Shown here: positions 56,021 to 64,000 of the stretch, piece after piece | How the letters are laid out: the number at the start of each line of letters is the position of its first letter | How positions within the stretch are numbered: the stretch's first letter is position 1 | Assembly (NCBI GenBank): GCA_014904985.1 | Contig: MU129080.1 | Coordinates: forward strand, 41,578-105,577 | Length of the DNA stretch: 64,000 nt | Source: Hydnum rufescens UP504 | Taxonomy: Eukaryota > Basidiomycota > Agaricomycetes > Cantharellales > Hydnaceae | Direction of reading: 5' to 3' | The notes under the pieces: model-generated | Databases searched by the model: none | Told to the model about the DNA's origin: nothing | What the model saw: the letters and a program-made list of their open reading frames with translations, nothing else | Made by a program: the position numbers and the translations under genes

Positions 56021-56529
56021 GCTGAGCCTGACAGTCTGACCTTGTAAATACTTGGTTCTTTCAATGTGTCCTACTTAAACAATACCCCAGACTTTATCTG
56101 GGAATTTTTCCATCTCCACAATGTCTCAGATATTGCAAGAGATGGCAAAGACTATAATTTCCTTTTTTTGGTAAGTGTATTTCCTCATTTCTTCATTCAT
56201 ATCATAGTATCAGAGCCTAGGAATTGGGGATTGGCACTTGGCCCAGTATGTATTAGAGATATGGGAAGTTAGTCCACATTTCCTGGTCTTTGGTTTGCTC
56301 CTTTCCCTTTTCTGTAATAGTGCATTATTCAACTTCAAATATACACAGGAGTCATCATTAGATGAGGCAGAGTTGACTTTCTTGTAAACAGAAGGGGAGA
56401 AGAAATCCTCCCACTCTAAGAACTGGCTTTGAGTGGATGTGCCATGAACAAAGCTGAGCACTGGCTTCACCTCATATGTGGGAGGAGTGGAGGGAGGGGG
56501 AGAGGAAGTGTGGATGTGTTAGTAGCCAG

Positions 56530-59462
56530 TGTTGGAGGGAAAAATCCCTGCCACATAGAATCCCCTTTCAATGTTGAATTTTCTGATGAACAAATTAACA
56601 ATGTAACAATATGTTGTCTGAATAACAAGCCTTTTTGTCTATTCAAAAATGAGCAGGAATTCCATATGCTTGAAGTCATGCAAATGGAATGCTCTTTCCC
56701 CCTGTACAGAAGTTTAACTTGCTAGGTCTTCAACAGGCCACAGGGACTGTATTCATCTATGCCCTACCATAAGCCATAATATGGTGGACCTGGTAATTCA
56801 ACTTGCCCTTCTGTATATCATCTTGAATTCCCCTTCAATCCACTGTTGGAGGGACAAATCCCTACTATGTGCAAACCCCATCCAAGGGTGATTTTCCAAA
56901 TAAATGAACCAATTTCCATGTCAATCTGGACATCAATTCCCACACTGTCATTCATTTGAGAACAAGCCCAAATCCCATACATCTAAAACCCACAAATCCA
57001 CGCCACCCCTTTACTTGCATACAAGCCAATTTATTGTTCATCTGCAGCACTTTAACAGGCCACCCTAAATTCCACCTTTTTCTGCCATACCTCAATGTGG
57101 CAATAGCAATTCAACTTGCTTGCTTTGTTTGACCTTCAATTAGTCTCCACTTCTGATACACACTTCCTGTTGCCTCAAGGGTGGCTCCAACAAATTGTGA
57201 TTATGTAATACAACATATTACACACCCAGGCCTTGATTCCAACTCACAGACCTGTCACATGACAAATAGGGGTTAATGTGGTGCTCTCAAGGAGTAAATG
57301 TGGAATATCTCCCTCAGTTTTGACCAGATCAACTCAGCAAGATAGCTCCCAGAAATCTACAATTCACACCTTTCCAAAGATATTAAACATGAGCTGAACG
57401 AATCAAAAATGAACTATCCAGGTCAATTTTACTATGTGTTTCATATTTCCCTTCAGTATTTTTCGAATTTCTCCATCAGTTTTGATCCAATTTGTTCACA
57501 ACAAGCACACCTAGAAAGCCGTCGACAGCTCACATCCAACAGTACCAAGGGCAAAACAATCCAATAAGAACTCAGCTCTCTACAATTTGACTCCCCCATG
57601 TCTCATTCCATTATTGCCTCCACTTTTTTGATTATTAATGGCAATTATTCTCTGCCCCTCTTATATCTGATGAAGGGTATGTCTAGGATGACCAGTTCCA
57701 CCATTCCCCAAGGGATTCTGTTCAGTAGGAGAGGAGGAATAGCTTGGTTCAGCCATATTCCCCTATTCTGACTTGATTTTTGAATATCTCCTTCAGTTTT
57801 GAAGCTTTTCACTTGATTTCTTTTTCATCATTTTCACCTTAACTCCACCTTTCTGCCAGTTACCATAGCATTTTCCTGTGAAGTATATTAAGTGCAGGAG
57901 ATGCGAATTTCTGTAGTCTTCCCCCTCCCCAGTTTTGAGGCACTGATGTATTGCTGCTGGTTCCTTGGGTAAATTCCACCAAGACTACTACACTTTGTCT
58001 AGGGCCTCAAGAGGAGAGCCTTAGGGTGTGGTTTTGTGACCCATATTCATTCTTTGTTCTATTGCTTGGGCAGGTGTTGCTTACAGCATTATATTTCTAT
58101 CCCAAAAGACCTTCCTTCCTTCAAGCCTTAACATTCAGATTGATCCTGTGGTCCCCTCTTTTTGTTCTTGATTCCATATCATGGACTGTGGCTGGATTCC
58201 TCCCTCTGTTTCCTGCTTCCACCACTCATATGAATCTTGTGGCCTTAAGGGTGAGCCTAACAAATTTTGATTATATAATATGGAGCATTACACACCTGGG
58301 CCTTCATTCCTACTTGCAGATGCATTACATAATCAAATAGGGGCAAATGTGGCACTCTCAAGGAGTATTTGTCTAATTTCTGTCAGTTTTGATCAGATCA
58401 ACTCAAAAAAGTAGCGCCTAGAAATATACAATTCACACCTATCTAACAATACCAAGTATGAGTCAATCCAATTAAAACTGCATGCTCTAGAATGATTTTA
58501 CTATGTAATCCATGCTCTTAAGGAGTATTTCTTGATTTTCACAGTCAATTTGTATCCAATCTACTCAAAAATATAACACCTATGAAAGCTGTGATCAATA
58601 CCTATCGAACAATACCAATTATGTGTTTATCAGACCAAAACTGAAGCTTCTGGAATGATTCCACCTGCTGGTTCACAATCAGAAGATGTATGTTTCAAAT
58701 TTCTCCATCAGTTTTGATCATATTTGCACAAAACAACTGTGCCTAGAAAGGTATTTAAAATTTCTATCCAATGGTATAAAGGGTGTCACTAAAAAAGAAG
58801 AACTCAGTGTTCTACATATGAATTTCCCCCATGTCTCAGGAGAACATCATTCCCCCTTCCAATTTTTAAATATCAAATATTGTCTGTTAGCCTTATGTCT
58901 GAAGGATAGGACATCCAGGATGACTTATTCCACTATTCCTCAAGGGAATATGTCCACAAGGGAAGGAGAAATAGCCATTTTATGCTTTATCCTATCCCCA
59001 GCCTTGTAAATTGACTATCTCTATCAGTTTTGTAGCTTTTGACTTCATTCCTTTTTTTACATATTTCCCCTATCCCCCTGCTTTTGTCAGATATTTGATC
59101 TTATAGCTGGGTTGTATATTAAGTGAACTGTGTTGAAAATTCCATTGTCTTCCCCCTCCCCAGTTTGAAGCACTGAAGTATTACTGCTGGATTTCCAGGC
59201 AAATTCCACCTGAGGACACTGTTCCTACTGCACATTGTCTAAGGCCACAAGACTAGGACCTTGGAGTGTGGTATTTGTGGCACATTTTCCCCTTTTATTC
59301 ATCTGCTTGGGCAACTACTGCTTACAGCAGATTATCTTCTATTCCAAGGACCTTCCTACACTCAGACCTGAATATTCAAATTATTTTGGTGGCCCCCACT
59401 CTTCATTCTCAATTAAACATCATGGACTGTAGCAGAGATCCCTCCTTTTTCTCTTGCTTACA
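56530..59462 (+). mobile_element. LTR-A, with a second LTR-A nested inside
   Basis: TGTTGGAGGGAAAAATCCC at 56530 to CTCTTGCTTACA at 59462. After removing the inner element and its duplication the length is 1551 bp, matching the 1548-bp copies. It is collinear with 37748-39295 but with most CG sites lost, so it is older. No clear target duplication (CCAG against CTGG). Confidence 0.8.
56844..58221 (+). mobile_element. LTR-A subfamily copy, 1378 bp, nested
   Basis: TGTTGGAGGGACAAATCCC...CCTGCTTCCA, inserted in the outer LTR-A. The 4-bp target duplication CCAC lies at 56840-56843 and 58222-58225. The outer element resumes collinearly (TCATATGAATCTTGTGGCC). It resembles the inner copy at 23097-24442 more than the 1548-bp form. 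Confidence 0.82.
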
Positions 59463-59805
59463 CTGGCTAAGGGGCCAGGCTACTATCTAGGGAAGCAAGG
59501 AGGGGTTAGCCTGATATAGCAAGGTGTTTGTGTACCCAGTGAGTCATGCTCATATGATATGCAAACCCCCTTATTCCAACTGTAGGCCTTGTGTTGTACA
59601 ACCAGTGTGCAGCCTCTTGTGGCTAAGTTCATTGGGTCATGGGGCTAGGCAGGTGTTTCACAGTTCTCACAAGTGCAAAGAGGTCCAGGCAAAAAAGATA
59701 TATTTGCTTCTGCCATGTCAATGACTCAGAATAATCATGGCCATGCTAATTACATAGTAGTACAAGAGAGGAAGTATGTATGAAGAAGTAAGATGCTATA
59801 TTACA

Positions 59806-59980
59806 TTTTCCCTTATCTGTTGTGCTATGTTACTAGCCTTCAGCTGGGTATATACTATGTAATAGTTTCAGAGGTTCCTTAGTCTTATACCTCTGGAACT
59901 CTAGGTATTTGGTTCATCCCCTGTATATTTCTTAGTCTTACACCTCTGGAACTCTAGCTGTTCCCTCCTCTTGCTCCAGA
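59806..59980 (+). repeat. LTR fragment related to Copia-2 LTR
   Basis: Shares CTGTTGTGCTATGTTA, the doubled TTAGTCTTA-ACCTCTGGAACT block and TTTGGTTCATCCCCTGTA with 50397-50651. It is either the displaced 3' LTR of Copia-2 or an independent solo LTR. Confidence 0.5.
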
Positions 59981-60021
59981 CACTTATTGCTGTTTTGGAA
60001 ATAGTTGGCCAAAATTGTTTC

Positions 60022-60635
60022 CAAAAAAACATTGCCAAAAATGGCATGAAAACTGTAATGCTCTTTATGCCACCAATATAGACCCATTCACTTCAAAAAT
60101 AGATGCATTGGACTTGTGTGATTGTGTTCTACCTTATGAGCCTAAGTACAAGTCATTCTGGCCTGTTTTTCTGTTTTTGCTTGCTCAGGCCTGTAACCTC
60201 TCCACCACTCCCAATATGGCTCAGAATCCTTTCATTTTTGAATATGTTGTTCCCATGCTCATAGTCTGGCAGAATCTACAATCTCAGGAATTTAGGATCC
60301 ATCCCATACCCCAGTGAACTGAAACAGACTTATGGCAGGTCTTCTACTTCACTGGAATATGAAATAAATTCCTAAAATTCTGAGATTGCAGACTATGAGC
60401 ACAGGAACAACATATTCAAAAATGAAAGGATTCTGAGCCATATTGGGAACAGTGGAGAGGTTACAGGCCTGAGCAAGCAAAAACAGCAAAACAGGCCAGA
60501 ATGACTCACACTTAGGCTTGTAAGGTAGAACACAATCACATGAGTCCAATGCATCTATTTTTGAAGCAAATGGATCTATATTGGCAGTGTAAAGAACATT
60601 ACAGTTTTCATGCCATTTTTGGCAATTTTTTCATT
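60022..60635. repeat. Long inverted repeat, arms about 290 bp
   Basis: The left arm 60022-60314 is repeated inverted at 60345-60635 around a 30-bp centre, with roughly 90% identity. Both arms encode the same short frame in opposite directions (for example PYEPKYKSFWPV and PYKPKCESFWPV). Many mismatches are TG in one arm against CA in the other. Confidence 0.85.
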
Positions 60636-60723
60636 CTAACACTTGGTACATGCCTTTGCCCACACATCATTGCCCCATGTACCAATTTTGGGCCACATCC
60701 ATTGAGATTCAAGCCCATTGCCA

Positions 60724-60956
60724 CCACCTAACACACCCTCAAAAAGGTACCTCTTAGGTGGGTTCAAGTTGCATTGGCATATGACCTAAGAGGTGGTTTT
60801 CATATAGGCACATCTAGTCAGTGTCTAAAGGTGTGTGTGAGATGAAAAAAATGAAGTCCACTAGTGATAGGTATGGGTATCTGTGCCTGCCACAGGCACT
60901 GGTGCAGGGGTTTTACAATGACTTGATGGACACCCTGCAGTTGATTTAGGCATGCC
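60724..60956 (+). repeat. Direct repeat of 62018-62260
   Basis: Shares AAAAAGGTACCTCTTAGGTG, GACCTAAGAGGTGGTTTT, CTGTGCCTGCCACAGG and TTGATTTAGGCATGCCTA with 62018-62260, which keeps a few more CG sites. Contains the inverted words CCTCTTAGGT and ACCTAAGAGG. Family unknown. Confidence 0.65.
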
Positions 60957-61140
60957 TATGGTTGCTGAAGTCAGGTTACAAACCCTGGAAACCTGAGTTT
61001 GAACCTGAACCTGACCTGTGGTCAGGTTCAGGTTTTGCCCTCATGGGTGATTTCAGGCTTTGGTCAAGTTCAGGTTTTAGGTCCCCATGTTTTCAGGTTC
61101 AGGTCAGGTTCAGGTTTAACCCAGGTTCAAACCTGAGATC
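60957..61140. mobile_element. TATGG-end MITE fragment
   Basis: Starts TATGGTTGCTGAAGTCAGG and has the AGGTTCAGGTTT arrays and GCCCTCATGGGTGATTTCAGG of the MITEs at 41949 and 55355. No right terminus is present; the sequence runs into the palindrome. Confidence 0.6.
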
Positions 61141-61531
61141 ATGAGCCCCTTCAGACATGAGAAATATCTGAGCTGAACACTGATTTTAACCATAATCCAG
61201 AATGAGTCATCAATTCTGGCAAGTTCCAGAGTGATGTAAGCAGGTTCCTTGGTGGAGAAATAGGTTACTTTGAACTGAAGTTAAACATAAAACCTCAAGC
61301 AAAGTTTATATTGACTATACATAGTCTATACATAGTCTATACATAGACTGTGTATAGTCAATATAAACTTTGCTTGAGGTTTTATGTTTAACTTCAGTTC
61401 AAAGTAACCTATTTCTCCACCAAGGAACCTGCTTACATCACTCTGGAACTTGCCAGAATTGATGACTCATTCTGGATTATGGTTAAAATCAGTGTTCAGC
61501 TCAGATATTTCTCATGTCTGAAGGGGCTCAT
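61141..61531. repeat. Perfect palindrome, two 179-bp arms
   Basis: 61141-61319 equals the reverse complement of 61353-61531 over all 179 positions compared by eye. The 33-nt centre is built of CATAGTCTATA words. Beyond the arms the symmetry continues imperfectly for about 50 bp on each side (AACCTGAACCTGACC against AACCTGAACCTAACC). Confidence 0.9.
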
Positions 61532-61599
61532 GGTTTCAGGTTTGAACCTTGGTTAAACCTGAACCTAACCTAACATAGGTTTTATTCAGGTTGACACTC

Positions 61600-62017
61600 A
61601 AGGAACTAGTTCAACTATTAGATTAAGAATCCACAAAGGACCTCAGTGGAACCTCACATCAACAAACCCAGGGCAAAATTTTGTGACACTGAGATTTTTT
61701 AGTTCAAGGACTCTCTGTGATGCATGACAAATGTGTTTTAGTTCAGTTCAAACACCTCCATGACATGTGACAAGAACTTACAGTTGAAATAGCACAGTAA
61801 GCTGTCTCTGTCTATGTCACCCTACAGTAGTCCAGCCTGACACAACTGAATACATTGGAGTATAGAATCACATTCTCCTTTGCTATATTTGCTTGGACAT
61901 TCACAAAACAGTAGCCATTGGACACTGTCATTCTCCAGGGAATATTGTGTTTCAGATGCACTATCATGACCAAGTTTCCCACAAGCACTACACTGGCCAG
62001 GTCCATGAGTCTTTCAC
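61600..62017. other. CpG-poor sequence, no gene seen
   Basis: Nothing supportable. A weak resemblance to 20130-20240 (TGTGATGCATGACAAA) suggests a shared old repeat. Confidence 0.4.
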
Positions 62018-62260
62018 CTAACGCACCCTCAAAAAGGTACCTCTTAGGTGGGTTCCAGTTGCATTGGCCTTTGACCTAAGAGGTGGTTTTTATATAGGCA
62101 CGTCTAGGTGGTGTCTAAAGGTGTTCAAAAGATGAAAAATTTCTAAGTCCCTATAATAGGTGCGCCTATCTGTGCCTGCCACAGGTGCCACTCCCAGGCT
62201 TTTTAACTATTTGATAGGCATTTTGGGGTTGATTTAGGCATGCCTAAATCAGTTGTGTCT
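62018..62260 (+). repeat. Direct repeat of 60724-60956
   Basis: See the partner entry. This copy has CACGTCTAGG and GTGCGCCTATC where the partner has lost the CG. Confidence 0.65.
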
Positions 62261-62394
62261 AATGATGTCTAGAGCTTAATTATTGACTTTGAATTGAAGA
62301 GGCCTATCCAGGGTTGATTTAGACATGCCTAAATCAGTGATATCTAGTGATGTGGAACAGGTTGACCATCACCAGGAGGTGTCTAATTGTGTGC

Positions 62395-62778
62395 CTAAGC
62401 AAGTCTAAGCATGTCTAGGGTTGTCTAAGCTTGTCTGGGCATGTCTAGGTGTCTAGGCATGTCTAAGCATGTCTAGGCATGTCTAGGTGTCTAGGCATGT
62501 CTAGGCATGTCTAAGCATGTCTAGGCATGTCTAGGTGTCTAGGCATGTCTAGGCATGTCTAAGCATGTCTAGGCATGTCTAGGTGTCTAGGCATGTCTAG
62601 GCATGTCTAAGCATGTCTAGGCATGTCTAGGTGTCTAGGCATGTCTAGGCATGTCTAAGCATGTCTAGGCATGTCTAGGTGTCTAGGCATGTCTAGGCAT
62701 GTCTAAGCATGTCTAGGCATGTCTAGGTGTCTAGGCATGTCTAAGTGTCTAGGCATGTCTAGGCAGGTTTAGGCAGGT
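62395..62778 (+). repeat. 48-bp higher-order satellite of CTAGGCATGT
   Basis: The decamer CTAGGCATGT (variant CTAAGCATGT) and a short CTAGGTGT unit form a 48-bp block: three CTAGGCATGT, one CTAAGCATGT, one CTAGGTGT. The block is repeated about six times from roughly 62448 to 62745, with degenerate units at both ends. Confidence 0.92.
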
Positions 62779-62879
62779 AACTTGGGACTGAATTTAGCAC
62801 AAATATTATGTAATTATTCCTAAATGGTATCCAGTTACATAATACATGTATCCTATCTTAAAAAAATGCCAAAATGCGG

Positions 62880-63760
62880 AAATTAAATGAAGTACATCCA
62901 AAGAATATTTAGGCATCCAGCCCAATGGGGGCCCAGGACCAGGGGAGGTGCCTGGGATAGATGGATGGACCCCTGGGACCCTGATAAAGTGAAAAAATTA
63001 GGCCCAGGGCCAATGGTTAATCCCTGAAACAATGAGGGCAGCAAGAACAGCTCTGGAACCACCGGAAGTTGCCGGAATCTAAGTGCTGAGCGGATCGGTC
63101 TGAAATTTGGCACATGACTAGAGACCATCTGCCCGCAAACCATATTAAAATTGCAGCCAAATCCATGCATTAGTTATTGAGATATGAGGCAAACAAGTTT
63201 GGATATTGAAAATTCATTTTCTCCTCCCATAGAATAGCTGGGACTTGAAAATTTACAGGGAGCATAAACATATAGTGTACTAATTATGTGCCAAAAATTA
63301 TTCCAATCCATCCAGGTTAAGGCAGTGAACTGGACAGGGGGTACCAGAACCACCGGAAATTTCCGAAAAAGAACCACTGGCAAGATCGCTCTGAAACTTG
63401 GCACGTGATTAGAAGCTCCTTAGGCGAAGATCATATCAAAATTTCAGCCATACCCATCCACTAGTTATGGAGTTATGGCCAAACAAGTTTGAACATTGAA
63501 AATTAATTTACTCCCCCTACAGACAGGATATGAACTTGAAATTTTACATGGGGTATGGCATATGATGAACTACATATGTGCCAAAAATCAGCTTTTTTTG
63601 TTTACTTTTAGGCATGCCACTCCCTTGGCAGGAAAAATGGGAACAAAACCCTACCATGAATGTGAGCCACTCCACCTCAGGCCTAAACTGGGTGGAATAA
63701 GCTTTGATTAGTATGACCCTGACTATATCCAAAAATAGAATGAATTGGATGTGTGGAAGT
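62880..63760 (-). repeat. Less-decayed inverted copy of the 25.7-27.1 kb repeat
   Basis: Reverse-complement match to about 25745-27130. For example, GGCAGTGAACTGGACAGGG here is CCAGTTCACTGCCTCAAAC there, and ACAAAACCCTACCATGAATG matches CATTCATGGTAGGGTTTTGT. It keeps CG sites (ACCGGAAATTTCCG, GATCGCTCTG) and lacks the 79-bp micro-MITE, so it shows the ancestral state. It contains two similar halves (CCACCGGAAGTTGCCGG and CCACCGGAAATTTCCG). Confidence 0.72.
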
Positions 63761-64000
63761 GCCTGAAATTGAGGGGGAGGGAGGAAGGTCAAAAGGGAAT
63801 TACATCAAATGTAGAGCTGGGGTGGCTCTTATATGATATCTAAAATAATACTGCATACTACTGATCTAGCATCACTAATTCTACTTCATACGGCTGAAAT
63901 GCACTACAATACATATACATCCAATATCACTGATGCAGACTCATATCAATCTTGAATACACCCTGAGTCAGCTGGACTCCATCTCTCTTTCTTTTCTTTT

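Noticed and set aside
60015..60317. 100-codon protein gene
   Set aside because: Same frame appears in both arms of the inverted repeat and in decayed form; no domain and no conserved start context.
62385..62778. CRISPR-like array
   Set aside because: Units are contiguous with no unique spacers, and the genome is eukaryotic; it is a satellite.

Overview
The window is fungal nuclear DNA, most likely from a basidiomycete (Agaricomycetes-type). Evidence: protein-coding genes are cut by many 47-114 nt introns, and the gene families fit a filamentous basidiomycete (QCR6, a Kre9/Knh1-type wall protein, Rho2 GTPase, Sfp-type phosphopantetheinyl transferase, Kar5/Tht1 nuclear-fusion protein). The remainder is densely packed transposable-element debris. 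I could not fix genus or species.

Layout. 1-2755: CpG-poor remains of a hypothetical gene. 2756-8300: a Tad1-like non-LTR retrotransposon on the minus strand, complete in domains but broken by frameshifts and stops. 8900-16300: first gene island with QCR6 (+), a Knh1-like GPI protein (-), RHO2 (+) and a single-pass membrane protein (-), closed by a 753-bp hAT-type MITE. 17200-45100: CpG-starved repeat land. It holds a Mutator-type MITE with 9-bp target duplication, nested solo LTRs with 4-bp target duplications, and a 5.6-kb tandem duplication (25969-31572 and 31638-45113). The second duplicate is split by a Copia element, itself struck by two 1548-bp LTRs, and by a 675-bp MITE. 45299-48916: second gene island, a PPTase (-) and a 16-exon KAR5-like gene (+) sharing a 163-bp divergent promoter. 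49100-64000: more repeats, including a truncated Copia, nested LTRs, two long inverted repeats (one with 179-bp identical arms) and a 48-bp higher-order satellite.

The theme across the window is CpG loss. Repeats have almost no CG dinucleotides while the genes keep theirs. Where two repeat copies can be compared (Copia LTRs, arms of the 60-kb inverted repeat), they differ as TG in one and CA in the other at the same site, as expected from deamination of methylated CpG on opposite strands. Nesting gives a relative order: repeat decay, tandem duplication, Copia insertion, then LTR insertion into Copia. Host genes were assembled by hand from splice sites and family conservation. Exon coordinates are in the entries; 5' ends and a few splice sites are flagged as uncertain.
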